64,000 nucleotides of DNA from Congeria kusceri. Its lineage: Eukaryota > Mollusca > Bivalvia > Myida > Dreissenidae. Shown here in pieces: positions 1-11,684 of this stretch. Location: NCBI GenBank assembly GCA_027627225.1, contig CM051033.1, positions 8,083,801 to 8,147,800 of the forward strand, written 5' to 3'. The notes below the pieces were generated by a model, which had not been told where the DNA came from, did not search any database, and was given only the letters and a program-made list of their open reading frames with translations. The position numbers were made by a program, and so were the translations under genes. The stretch's first letter is position 1, and each line of letters opens with the position of its first letter.

Positions 1-34
1 ACAAGGCTTTGATAATATTGCAAGCAATACAGGA

Positions 35-1428
35 GTCCCCTACCGGTGAAAACCCCTACTAATTAAACATTGTGCAATATCGTCAAATCGCCCTTTATCT
101 GTAGATGTACAAAGTTTCATATTCAAATCCCATTTGTCACTGCAGTATTAAGTTATTGTTTTTTCTAGTTTAATAACATTGACCAGACATTCAAATTACT
201 TTTTGAGTTATTGCAGTAATAAACTGACAGAGGGCAATCATATAGTCTAAACTGTGTACCAAGTTTCATGATCATATGTTATGTTCTTTTCGAATTATTA
301 CAGTATCAAGTTTATTTCTATTTTAAGCAACAGTCACGTGACCTTTGACCTCTGTTGAAAAATAAAGGGTCGTGTACAATCCTCACCTTGCTCTTTCTAT
401 GTATACAAAGTTTCATTGTTTCATCAAAGTATCTTCAGTACTTTTTGAGTTATCGCAGGATCCAGGTTTTGGGAACAGGACAGACAGACAGACTGAGACC
501 AACAGACAGACAGACGCACACAGACGGAGGGCAAACCCATAGTCCAATAGGGGTACCAAGTTTCATTAAGTTTCATGATCATATCTTATGCACTTTTCAA
601 AATATTACAGTATTAAGTTTGTTTATATTTTTAGTAACAGTCACGTGACCTTTGACCTGTGGTGAAAAATAAAAGGTCTTGCATAATTCTCACATTGCTG
701 GTGCAACGTATACAAAGTTTCATCAAAGTGTCTTCAGTACTTTCCGAATTATCATAAGATTCAGGTTTTGTGAACGGACGGACAGACAGATATATGGACG
801 AAAAGAAAGAACGACACACAGACAGATGGTAAACCTATAGTTCAATCTCTGTACTATGTTTCATGGTTATACCATATGTCAATTTCGAATTATTACAGTA
901 TTTAGTTTATTTCTATTTTTAGTAACAAACACGTGACCTTTGACCTCTGGTGAAAAAAAAAGGTCGTGCATAATCCTCACATTGCCACATCGCTGTTTAT
1001 ATGTATACCCAGTTTCATCGAAATAAGTTCAGTACTTTTTGAGTTATTGCAGGAACCAGGTTTTAGGGACGGACAGACAGACGGACAGACAAACACATAC
1101 GGACTAACTGATAGAGAGACACACAGACAGATGGCAAACCTATAGTTTCTTTGTACCAAGTTTCATGGTCATATCTTATGTACTTTTCGAATTGAACAGT
1201 ATTTAGTTTATTTCTATTTTTAGTAACAGTCACATACCTTTGACCTCTGGTGAAAATAAAAGGTCGAGCATAATACTCACATTGCCGTTTATACGTATAC
1301 CAAGTTTCATCGCAGTATCTTCAGTACTTTTTGAGTTATCGCAGGAACAATATTTTGCGGACGGACAGCGTGACAAACGGACAGAGGGCAAACCTATAGT
1401 CCCCTCCAGTGAAATACCGGTAGGGGAC
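35..1428. mobile_element. Terminal-inverted-repeat element built of ~300-bp tandem units
   Basis: The stretch begins and ends with the inverted 13-mer GTCCCCTACCGGT (35-47, and its complement at 1416-1428). Between these lie about four diverged ~300-bp units. Each starts near a GTAACAGTCACGTGACC core (around 330, 634, 923 and 1224) and continues through an AAAGTTTCATC segment to a run of ACGGACAGACAG-type sequence. Short open frames inside are repeat-derived and not genes. No transposase is present, so this is a non-autonomous element or a satellite captured between inverted ends. The inverted ends and internal units are seen directly; mobility is inferred. Confidence 0.6.
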
Positions 1429-4142
1429 AAATAAGTGATAATTATTTTTGTTATCTTTTCAGACGACGATGTTCGATTGTTTACCCTCGGGACTTCGGTT
1501 TTAAAACATTGCCCGAGCCCACTGCTTAACATAGTATCACAGTTATTATAACTATTCCACTATAGGAATTCACAATGTATTTAAAGAGTGCAGTTTGGAT
1601 ACGGTGCCATAATATTAAAAATCTTCGAGGGGATAAAAATCTCAGTTTATATAATACACAAAATAAGGTTAAAAAAAACACCATTTAAATGGTACTCTGT
1701 GTTATATTAATGACACAATGATATATATTGACATTATTTTCTGTGTTACTTTGTAAAATATTCACTATTTATTATGATTACTAAATATTATGTGTTGGAA
1801 ATGTATGTATATAAGAATACAAAGTAGCAATAAAACAGCTCAGTTTCTGTGCAAAAAAGACGTTAAAAACGAATTGACCTATTTAGAATGACAAGGAAAA
1901 ATCAGTCGGCCAATCGAAATTGAGGTATTGCTATTGTGTTAACGTTTATAAAAAATTTAATGAGTTTTGGGTTAAAATAAAAGTTAATAAATAATTTTTT
2001 GACTTGGGATTGCAATTATCATATGCCACAGGGGTCATACTATAGCATATTAAAACATATATGGATTTGGAGAATGATAAAATGTTAACTTTATGTCATT
2101 GAGAATTGAAAACCGCTCACGCTGTGACTTTTTACAAAAAGTGTCCAAGTTTGGACTTTCATAAGTATTCCAACATAACATATTTTGGTAAACCAACAAA
2201 TTGTATAAGTAGTAAATACCTAAAATAATTAAGTTAGAAAGAGTCTGCTAAAAGGTGGAAATAGCAGTTTAAAGTCCACTAATATGACAAATTTACCAAA
2301 AACGGATAGACCTACTTCGGTTGGGTGTTAGTGACTGTTGACCAATCAGAAACAAGCATGTTCAGCACATGTATAATGTGTTGTTTATTATAGAAAACGG
2401 TGTGGTTCACCAAAACTTAATAAAAGACACTTTTACATGAAAATATTGAATTTTTATAGTATTTCTATTATTTATAATTATTGTTTGCTGCCTAGAGGAA
2501 TAAATAACTTAATGATTTGCCTGCATAGGGTAGTTTATGCAGGGTTCTTCACAGAGTTATTGAACCCTATGAATCTATAGATAATTTATAGAGTTTGTTG
2601 GAGTCTTTAGAAATAGGTATCTGGAACAATGCCTTAAATAGTGTTGTAAGGCCATTTTAATTGTCTACAAAAGGTGTGTTAAAGAAATATAACTGCTGGG
2701 TCAAAGTGGTATTTAATAAATTAAAATTTATAGTGTTTTATATACAAAAATATGGTTCTGATACCTATGCGGTGAACAATGTCCAGAAAGAATATGTCTT
2801 TGAATTGTCACATATTTGTTCCGTGTGGTGTATATGGAACTTTATAGAAGTAATCTTATGCCTATGAGATAGGCTAGAGTACACTAAGAAACAAATTTCA
2901 ATATTACATGATGTAGATGTAGGTTATAATGAAAAGGTGCATGTAAAGACATATATATGAATGTCCAGAGTAAAGAATTTTTAATTCTCTGTTTAAAAGA
3001 GCATATAATAATTTAAACTTAGATATGTCGCAATATATACAACATGAATAATATTTATATGTACGGTACATTTGTACTGCACAATATTGGTTTTGTGCAA
3101 TAATAGAGAAGAAAAATAGATGTTGACAGTTGTTCACACTTGCCGACAGGGAATATAGCCTTCAATGCTCCAACTTGAGACCCTGTCGGTTAATGTATGT
3201 ATAAAAGAAAGTTCTAGGCAGCTTTTACTAACAATATCCAATGAGATTTTAGGCTTTCTGGTTCCCCGCCTCAGTGGCTGTAAAAAAAGAACAGAAGTAA
3301 AAAGTATAATGCGGTACTGACACCTTTTTAGAGCCATAGTAAAAGTACTAAACTGTTAAAAATAACAAAACAAAATATTTACACCATGAATATGTACAAA
3401 GTATTTATACTGACATAATAAAAAAGGTACTTGGCCACCGGGTGGGGTAAAACACTTAAATGGCGGATAAGAATATAGGATGGTAGGCGGATTTGAAGAG
3501 TGTGGAGAGACGCAAGCTGGCACAGCAGCTGTAAGGACCAGGGTTTTGAGGGGATGCCATCGAGATTAAAGGGAGTATGGAAAACATAATTGATACAATA
3601 AAAACCGAAATAAAATAAAGAACCAGGTGTTGGTGTAGTAGTGGTTCTATGGGATAAGGTTCACACAAATTGAATGCACTATAATCAAGGCACATTAATA
3701 ACTATGAATAAAATATTGTGTCAAATACACAATATATGTATGTAGCAATTAAGAAACAAGATTTGTACATTTAAAACTGTTCTGCTCAGAGACTATATTA
3801 TAGTTAAAACAGTGAATTGGCCCGTCTTTTCATATACTTTAAAAACTGCTTTAAGACCGGGTTTAATTACTTAAAAATCAGTGTTCATTCTGGGCTCAGT
3901 TGCAGGTTGGCCAATGGCCCATCAGCCACAAAGTCAGTGCGGCATTGAAGGATTTTCTCGGGGGCGACAATTTTTTAACATAATTATTTTTCATGTTACT
4001 TTTATTATTACAAATGTAAAAAAACATCAAATTACTCTTTTCATTGTACAATAACCACAAACATGTCTCTAACCAACCTTTCTGAAATTTGTGACCATCA
4101 ACGTTTTTGGAAGATTAACAGTTGTTTTTTTTTCAACTTAAC

Positions 4143-4289
4143 CTGCAGATGAAGTACGGGTACGGCCAAATCAACAGACGTTTTTTCGCCCTCATTTTCA
4201 ACGATGTTCTTATTTTGCCTAGGAATGGCGGTGAAAAATTCAAGAGTTTTTCCTTCGATGCTCTCTGTATCTGCTTTCCGCTTTGACAT
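4143..4289 (-). CDS. Possible first coding exon of an unidentified gene
   Basis: A 49-codon open stretch starts at an ATG (4289) and ends exactly at a strong donor, CTGCAG followed by GTTAAG on the minus strand, in phase 0. The peptide starts MSKRKADTES and is hydrophilic and lysine/glutamate-rich, like the N-termini of many nuclear or transposase-derived proteins. The 150 bases upstream are richer in G+C and CpG than their surroundings (around 4350-4450), as a promoter might be. No second exon was found and no family is recognised. It lies inside LINE-derived sequence, so it may be fortuitous. Confidence 0.25.
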
Positions 4290-5544
4290 TTTTAATTTTC
4301 TTATTAAAATCAATTTAAACCGCAAGTAAATTTCAGACAGCACTGTAATCAATTTGTGATAATGTAAGCGAGGTCAAATGGCGACCTTATCTGCCAACGA
4401 AATCGCTAGTTACAAAACAGTGCGCGCCCGGTAACCTGGCAACGGTTAATTTCAACTAAAAATCAGGCTATGCGATGTTTACAATTTGCAACACGATTTA
4501 TGATGGTTTTCATTCGAAAAAAATTGCCTGCAGATGGAATATTCTATGCGCCTGTTATATTTATCATGCGCCCAAATGGCGCACAGACAGTATTTTTGTT
4601 GCGCCCATTTATTTTTCTTTTGCGGGAATCCTGCAAAGGTGCGGCCCAGAATGAATACTGGAAAATTATATAAGTACACTAATGTGTTTATTGGAAAAAA
4701 AAGTTCTTAAAATAAGGAAACTGAAGTCAACCAGGTTGGCTTTGGTCGGAAAGGCCGGGGCACTTCACCGCATGAATTTAAAAAAAAAAAGCAATACACA
4801 GGAGTGATGGCATCCACCCTCCCCCCCCCAACCATTGCGGCTCAGTGAGAGTAGACTATTGGCAGCCTGTGTGTCCTATATAGAGGACATGGAGTGTTTG
4901 CTGTGCTGGTCCCGGCAAATAAGATATCAGTTAACTGATTTTTAAAGTTTTATTATGAAGGCAAACATAAAAGGGAAAAAGACACGTCAAAAGAGTCATT
5001 TAAAATGACCATGTGGAGTTGTTTGGATTTTATCGTTAACCGTATTTACCGATGCTAAAGTATATTTACTCCCATAAACAAAAACGAATACAAATTCGAT
5101 GGCATTATTTTATGGGGGAATTAGGCCTCAAATGGGGGAAAAATATATACTTTTTTGTTGGGGGAATGATGCCTAATTTTGGCATCAAAAATGAAGATTA
5201 AAACCCCTGTATATATATGCAAAGGAAGTACAAAAAGAGGTAAATCATACTTGGGAAGGGAATATATGTTACAAACACTCCACTTTCCTGGGTTTAACTA
5301 TACTTATGAAGAGATTAAAGGGTTTAAAACCCAATAAGAGGGAGAAAGGTGTGTATATAACAATATACACAAAACATAGTATTAAACAAGTCAGTAGTTT
5401 TAATCATTTATCATGTATGTAAAATATTGGTTAGACACAGAACTATGTACGGCAAGCGACTCAAGTCCCCCTCCAGGGCCTGATCCCTTGCTTAGTGTCC
5501 TGTGTGGGAAAGACTTGGTAACACAACAGGCCGCCCATAGATAA

Positions 5545-5929
5545 TTATATTTTGTCGGTGATCTGACAGTCCAAGAGATAGGTGGCAAGGGCTCTGTAAT
5601 AGAGAACCTGTTTGTTTGGCCCATCAGGGTTCAAATTGGTGTTTAAATTAAAAGGAACAGCATTTTCAGTAAAATGCTGCTTAAAAGTTGTTCTTGGACC
5701 GTCAAACTGGGGGCATTCCAGCAGTGAAGGGTTTCCAGCACTGGGTGCAATTGGGACCAAGTCCCAAAACATACTTGCCGAAATTACCCGGCAAGAGTGT
5801 TTTACCCATTCTCAGGTGTGTTATGCACCTATCCAGTACAATACTGGTGGAATAAACATCTCCGCCTGAGAACTTTGGAGGATCTATCAAATGTATGGCC
5901 ATACGCAGATGCATTATCGTTTCAATCAA
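5545..5929 (-). pseudogene. LINE polyprotein C-terminal fragment (copy A)
   Basis: Two overlapping minus-strand frames (5702-5929 and 5545-5772) together correspond to the C-terminal end of copy B's polyprotein. The first has the RCITHLRMGKTLLPGNFGKY stretch and a C-x2-C pair. The second has the LLECPQF motif and ends LATYLLDCQITDKI, almost identical to copy B's LATYLVDCQITDKI at 12932. A frameshift separates the two, around 5705-5770. This tail normally carries a C-x2-C...H-x4-C zinc motif after RNase H. The fragment is not functional. Confidence 0.7.
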
Positions 5930-5934
5930 TCAAT

Positions 5935-8399
5935 TGGAGTTGTTTACCCTCTGGACTTCGGTTAAAAACCATTGCCCGAGCACACTGCTTAACATAAATA
6001 CTTTGCTAATAATTGGCAATACATATATAAAACTTTGCAGTGTGGGTGCGGTGCTAAAACTAAAAATCTATGCTTAAAAATAGGAATACTTGTAGATCTA
6101 GTACAATAGCTTACATGACACATGAAAGCACACGGTTCTTGTATAAGGAGACAACCACCAGGATATTCACAGTGCAAAGGGAAGCAATTCTGCAATAACC
6201 TTTTATTTGTCAACAGGAGTTACCTCCCCTATACTAATAAAGAGTTCAAATGTACAAACCATATGTGAATGTACAAACGACTAGTCTATTTGTAAATATG
6301 TTGTATATCAAGGCAATAGCACTAAATAGGTATAGCGTACTTTGTAACAGGGAAAAAAATAAAGGATAAACACTGGGTTTGATATATACTAAAATGAGAA
6401 AGGGGAAGTTTGAAGAAAGAGCCCAACTAGAATAAGAATAAATTGGAGGGAACACATAATTTTATGTGATTCACCATTTTTCTAGACCCATTATGCAGCA
6501 AATGCTGCAAGGGGATTGTTGGAGTCTTGTTTACTTAGAGATCTGGGAGAGTTCGGGTAATAATTACCATACACCATACGTCATATTAAATTTAAAAACC
6601 AATGTGCGAATACACATGGGATAGTATTTACAATAACGACAACAAACAGTGTTAATTATTTCCAGATCACTAAGTGGTTCAGCATTGTTTTACAATGTCT
6701 GTGTTATTTGCATGTCTTTACATACGAAGATAGAAAGAAAAAAAATAGGTTAAGAAATGCTTTCTAACCTTTATTCATTATAAAGTTCAAGTAATATTAC
6801 TTGAATATACTGTGTAAAATGAACTATTTAATTAATATGAATTTAAGTAATATAAGACTACTAATGTACGTTGCATCTGCAAGTGTATGATGTTGGTTTG
6901 TAGTATTTTTTTTATTTTTTTTTTTAAATTGTGATATTCATTCTAATGATGGATGTTACAATTGCAGGACATGCTTTTAACTAATGCTGAGCACATGTAG
7001 ACAGGGAATATAACTTATTGCTCCAACCTGAGACACTGTCCATTGGGATTTATACAAGATTGTTGGGCTATTTAATGGTATGTAACATTCCCCATGGTGA
7101 CAAGTTAAGATCAAGGACAAACATAAAATGATGAGAATCCAATATACAGTAAAATTAGGATAAAACATATATTACATCCTTCCGGTACTATCAAACGGCT
7201 TACTTTTTAGGGCCTTTAAAAATAACATAGATAAAACAAGATATATGCAATAAAAAGAACTGGGCTGTACAATTATATACAGGTAAAAAGGGGAATCACC
7301 CTGGGGGGCACATGAGGCAGACTTTGTCTCATTCGTGATTTTTAAAAGATGGGGTAGCACCGGTGGGGGAAGGGAATTTCGGCCGGCAGTGCTAGAGGTA
7401 TTTTGAGATATTGGGACCAGGGGGGCGCACAGGTTTACATGATTAACATAGATAGGGACACTTAAAAGAGGTAGTTTAACATATTAAAAGCTAAAATGTG
7501 AATAATCCCTGCAATGAATGAGTTGTTCATTAAAAGTATGCAGAATACTGCATTTAAGAATAACTGCAGAGGATCTCATTATGTAGTATCACACAGAATT
7601 TATGGCAAAATTTATCATTATTAACACTATGATCAAAATACTTGGCAAACAATTAAGAAACTTACTACCCATGTGAGTTACAACAATATATAGTACACAT
7701 TAAAAGACTGATAACTGGGTCCTCCTCAATTAATATAAAATCTGCAATAAAATGGGGTTTATTAATACTTGACAATAGTAAATGGGGCAAACTGCTTTAC
7801 TAAAAAATGTCTTAAAATAAGGAATCCTTGGTCAATCAGATTGGCCATGGTTGAGGGAGGGCTCCGTTAGCAACAGAGACATATATAATAACATGATATT
7901 TAAATTAAGACATGTGTTGCTATCTTCCTGTGCGCCCGGCCCAGCACGGCTCATGTAAGACCATGGAGGGAAAGGGGGAAAAAGGAAATGGAGTAGGGGG
8001 ATTCCTGCAGCTATTAGAGCATTGTTTATTGTTCCACTGAAAACAATAATTTACAAATTAAGTTAAGTTAAAATGGCATAATTTAGTTAATTTGCCTGAG
8101 GTCCAGGGGGAATAAAATTAAATTATCAATAAAAGGTGCACAATTTATGAGCACAAAATATTAAGAAGTCAGAAATAGAACCTCTTTAACCATGTAACAC
8201 AGGCAAATATATCTAAATTGTAACTAAGAGTACGGTACTGTTGACCATTAAAATAGCCAGTATTGCACAATATAAACACTGGCTGGGTTTAACCCTCTAG
8301 ATGCTCTACTGAGCATTCTTTATTCTTGTCCCAGTGTACTGGATAAGAGATAAGTTGATTTTTAGGAGTTCTCTCCCATGATGGGAAGACAGGGGTGTA
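5935..8399 (-). mobile_element. LINE copy B, distal 3' UTR
   Basis: This is the downstream (minus-strand 3') part of LINE copy B, cut off from the rest of the LINE by the DDE-transposase element at 8400-12625. Similarity to copy A's 3' UTR is patchy but collinear. It contains no coding sequence; short frames here lack codon character. The base at 8399 is the last of the TGTA target duplication. Confidence 0.5.
8396..8399. other. Target site duplication TGTA, left
   Basis: TGTA directly precedes the element's first bases GGTCAC, and the same four bases follow its last bases GTAACC at 12626-12629. The inner edges of the two direct repeats (TATA after 8870, TTTA before 12155) do not match each other or TGTA. 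The duplication therefore belongs to the whole 4.2-kb unit. Confidence 0.65.
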
Positions 8400-8870
8400 G
8401 GTCACAATATACTAAAAGATTTCCTTAACAAATTCAATGTAAAAGCAATAAATTCAACAAAAAATAAACTCAACATTTTGCGCGTAGAGACCCTCATAAC
8501 CATACCTTTTCTTAAAGAGCATTCCGAGCCGAATTGATTTAGACAATAAAAAAGATAGGTCATGTGATATGTAAGAAAGAACTCGACGCGAATCAAAGTT
8601 CACTGTTTTACGGCCATCTTTTTACCGGCTACTCTCCAGTTGAAGGTATACTGCCAACTGTCAACGTCTCGTCATGTAGTCTCCAACCTTCAAGCGAAAC
8701 AGTGAATTTTTAGTACACAACAATGTTTTTCCTACCACACGTACAAAGAAATATTCAAAAATAAAGTCATGGCAAGTGACTATACAGAAAATTGTGTCTT
8801 CAAATAAATGGTGTTGATTTATTTAGAGAGTATAGCATTGCACACCTGAAATATTTAGTATACTGTAACC
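8400..8870 (+). repeat. Left LTR-like terminal direct repeat (471 bp)
   Basis: It matches 12155-12625 base for base as far as I can read, and ends in imperfect inverted repeats of 17 bp. Within it, CGGCCATCTT at 8611-8620 is a YY1-type site (AAGATGGCCG on the other strand). It sits beside an inverted pair, TTCACTGTTT (near 8600) and AAACAGTGAA (near 8697). AATAAA signals lie on both strands near 8803-8823. This suggests a bidirectional promoter and poly(A) region serving genes on either side; function is inferred. Confidence 0.8.
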
Positions 8871-8982
8871 TATAAGAGAAATTTGTTCTCATTAAAATTA
8901 GTTTTTCTTGCATATAATTATCTTCCCATGCATATTGCACCAATATATTAAGTTTGGCTTGTATATCTGTCCATTTGGCCAT
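8800..8982 (-). CDS. Possible small ORF crossing the left repeat boundary
   Basis: A 60-codon minus-strand frame begins at ATG 8982 inside the element and ends within the left direct repeat, close to a minus-strand AATAAA (8818-8823). The N-terminal part (MAKWTDIQAKLNILVQYAW and onward) has plausible coding composition. The last third is translated repeat end. A donor-like and an acceptor-like site (TTATAG/GTTACAG and ATTTCAG/GTGTGC) lie in the repeat terminus. No family is recognised; this could be an accessory product of the element or chance. Confidence 0.2.
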   Translation of the reverse strand: MAKWTDIQAKLNILVQYAWEDNYMQEKLILMRTNFSYRLQYTKYFRCAMLYSLNKSTPFI

Positions 8983-9589
8983 TTTATTTCATATTTTCAA
9001 ACACAGGTGATTTTGGTCGGAAGCCGGTGATTTCAAGCGTCTTGAAGCTTAAATGTCCCTCTAACAATTAAAGCTGATATTTGCAATATTTGTGACAAAA
9101 TACCCAAACAAACCAAACAAACGTGTATGGGGGGCTTATGTGGGGTGAGGAGAGAATGACTTTGTTAGATATTTTTACTCTAAGCCATTTTGATAATGTA
9201 TTTTTTGTGTATTTTTTTTTTAAAATCACCCCAAAAATGTAAATTTAATACAAAAAAAAATTCCAATTTCATCCAAGACAATGAACAAATTAGTCAAAAT
9301 GGGAGATCAAAGATACGTTGAAGTGTAGAAATCAATCAGCTTCCAGTAATTGCTTGTTTCAAACCAATAAAGTGTAAAATCTTTAAAGCACCTTGTTTGT
9401 CGCAGCCTCTTTAATTACAGGCCACCAATTATATATTCTAGTATATAATGTCATGGGTGCCTTTAAACTGCAGCAGGTGGTCAATTTGCATTGCCTGCTC
9501 ACATTTAGAGGTTTAAGGGAATACAAAATTGCATATTTTGGGCACAAAATAAGTACTTTGACTTTTTTTAAGGTGGCAATCTGGTCAAA

Positions 9590-10360
9590 ATGGGGTTCAC
9601 AACCAAGCAAAAGAACAAGTTGCTCAATGTTGGTTTTAAACGAGGTGGGACTAGTCCGGTGAAGGGGAAAAAACATAATTATGAAAGAAGGTCAAATTCC
9701 AACACAACCTATGTAAGGTTAGAAAGGTCATCCTTTGAAGCACGGGTAGCTTACAATGACAAGGTTCTTACTTTTTGGGATGTAGACGGCTCTCAAACCC
9801 CAGCTAAGCCCTTGCGTCCGAGAGCGAACAAGATTCGCTATGTAGACCTGTTACGGGTTCCTGCTCCATCAAAAGTCCATCCCGACTTACTTACGAACAA
9901 GGTCTATGTCCCCGCCCTACTCCAGTCTATGATGTCCTCTGAAAATAGAAAGCATAGGTTAAGAAGTGATAAATGTAGGGGCGACTTGGTAATTGACGGC
10001 AGTGCTTCCATAAAGTGGGGCTTAGGCTGGGAGGAAAGGTTAAAATGTACAAGATGCAGATATGTAGGCAAGCATTATAAGCTTTACAATGAGGTTCCAT
10101 CAAGTACCAGGGGCAGAAAGGCAGCTCAGATCAATGTAGGCTTCCAAATAGGTGTTGCAAGTACTTCTATTGGGAACACAGGTTCCCGCAGAATTCTCAA
10201 CACAACCAATATCATTGCTCCCTCTCCACTTGCTATGCAAAAACAAGCAAATAAGGTCAATACTGCCCTTAAATCCCTAAATGAGAGAAGCATGTACCAG
10301 ATTAGAGAAAACTTAGTTGCTGAAAATGCCAAAATTGGTCAAAAAGATCCTTATTTTTAA
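9590..10360 (+). CDS. Mutator-like DDE transposase, N-terminal part
   Basis: 256 codons from an ATG in good context (AAAATGG). The N-terminus is short and basic. A C-x2-C motif (CTRCRYVGKHYKLYNEV, about residues 147-163) is followed by TRGRKAAQINVGFQIGVAST and SIGNTGSRRIL blocks. These order and spacing features are those I know from metazoan Mutator-like transposases. The frame runs into TAA at 10358-10360 in a T5 run, exactly where the rest of the protein continues in the +1 frame from about 10355. Removing one T from the run would keep the frame open across the junction. The protein would cut and join transposon ends in the nucleus. The identification rests on remembered family motifs, not a search. 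Confidence 0.75.
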   Translation: MGFTTKQKNKLLNVGFKRGGTSPVKGKKHNYERRSNSNTTYVRLERSSFEARVAYNDKVLTFWDVDGSQTPAKPLRPRANKIRYVDLLRVPAPSKVHPDLLTNKVYVPALLQSMMSSENRKHRLRSDKCRGDLVIDGSASIKWGLGWEERLKCTRCRYVGKHYKLYNEVPSSTRGRKAAQINVGFQIGVASTSIGNTGSRRILNTTNIIAPSPLAMQKQANKVNTALKSLNERSMYQIRENLVAENAKIGQKDPYF

Positions 10361-11507
10361 CTCTGACGCGACACCCTTTCAAGCCGGAACTATTGCCATA
10401 AGCACTATGTGTGAAAACAATACCAGAAACAAGCAAATTGTAGGGGTACAAGTAGCAAATAAACTATGCAGGACTGCATCAATGCTCAGGAATAAGGGTA
10501 AACCTGTTCAGTGCCCCAATCATAGGGGGCATTGTTCTGCAAATGTTTCAGAGAGGGAACCAATAGGTGATGAAGGCAAATGGAATAGGTTGTTAGGTGA
10601 CCAGATCTCTAAGGACATCAAAATAGCAAATTTCACTTGTGATGGGGACAGTAGGGCATTCCAAGGTGTTCGTAACTCTCACGGTCACAATGTGGGTCAT
10701 CTTAAGGATCTGAGGCACCTAGGCAACTCGCTGAAGCGCGAGCTCAACAAAGCGCCTTTCTCAAAGGGCATGCTCAAGGGTCATTCCAAGTCTAATATCA
10801 GGAGTCGGTTCGCTCTCTCGGTCAAAGCTAGGTGTATGGCTGAGCTTAAAGCTGCCCACAATAAACACCAGGGTGACATCAAGGTTCTAAAGAAGGTCAT
10901 GGTTGATGTAATCGCAACCATTGTTCTATGCTTCAGTGGTTACTGCGGTACTCATTGTGCAAAGTACAGTTATGTCTGTGCTGGTACAAATAGGCAAGCT
11001 AAGAATTTCATGCCAGACAATGTCAAGGTTAAAATGGTTGACAGTGACCAACAAGTCCTTAAAAAACGCATTGAAATGGTTTTAGGTCCATCTGCTCTTG
11101 ACGCTACCAAACTTTTAACCACAACCCAAAAAAGTGAAGCAGTAAACAGGTCGTACCAAGCTGTCAATCCTAAAACTGTGACTTTCTCACGCAACTGTGT
11201 AGGTCGAATTCACGGGCAGGTTCACAAATTAAACAATGGCTATGCTGACTCTGTAATTGCAAAAACCACTGAACTAAATGCTAACCTTACCCAGGGGTCA
11301 AAGATTATTAAGCAGATAGCATATGAGGACCGCAACGACCTTAACCGAAAGCAAACATCCGCTACCAACAAAGCACGAGCTTTACGTGCCAGGACGCGGA
11401 ATTATCGATACAAACTGCATGAGGAATTACACTACGGCAAGGGCATGAGTGACCCCAAACCTGATTATGACAGTCTTCCACACCTTAAGCATCATAAATA
11501 TGCTTAG
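10361..11507 (+). CDS. Mutator-like DDE transposase, catalytic and C-terminal part
   Basis: This continues the transposase in the next frame (that frame is open from 10317). Candidate catalytic acidic residues are the D of NSDATPF just after the shift, the D of CDGDSRAF about 92 residues on, and the E of KSEAVNRSY a further 165 on. Between them lies a cysteine cluster, GYCGTHCAKYSYVC. NFSRN/VTFSRN and KLNNG blocks follow the glutamate, as in the family. The C-terminus is lysine/arginine-rich (KARALRARTRNYRYKLH). The combined protein is about 640 residues, a normal length. The only lesion is the single-base frameshift at 10354-10358, which could be a real mutation, a sequencing error or, less likely, recoding. 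Confidence 0.75.
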
Positions 11508-11684
11508 TTGATTGTGTACCTGATAATAAATTGTTATTATTACCTGTTTTGGCATAAGAGACCTCTAACAAGTGGCCCTCGCGTCAGCATCAGGCGTTCC
11601 TCTACCTGAAAAAGGCAAAAATACCCAATAGAAATAGATATAAAATGAAAAAAAAACATGCATTTATGTATTTTAAGTGTATTT

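Larger units (their letters stand above)
1475..5930 (-). mobile_element. LINE copy A, 5'-truncated, mostly 3' UTR
   Basis: This is a minus-strand relic of the same LINE family as copy B. Its upstream end (about 5930-5545) encodes the C-terminal tail of the polyprotein. The rest, down to about 1475, matches copy B's 3' UTR in patches: 4700-4760 with 7807-7860, 4908-4970 with 8320-8360, 3147-3190 with 7003-7050, and 2590-2620 with 6515-6550. The 3' end at 1475-1530 (TTGTTTACCCTC-GGACTTCGG on the plus strand) recurs at 5940-5995, which marks the 3' end of copy B. No poly(A) tail is obvious. Boundaries are approximate because divergence is high. Confidence 0.5.

Noticed and set aside
8402..8596. 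64-codon frame repeated identically at 12157-12351
   Set aside because: It is present twice only because the direct repeats are identical. It overlaps the putative promoter and shows no domain.
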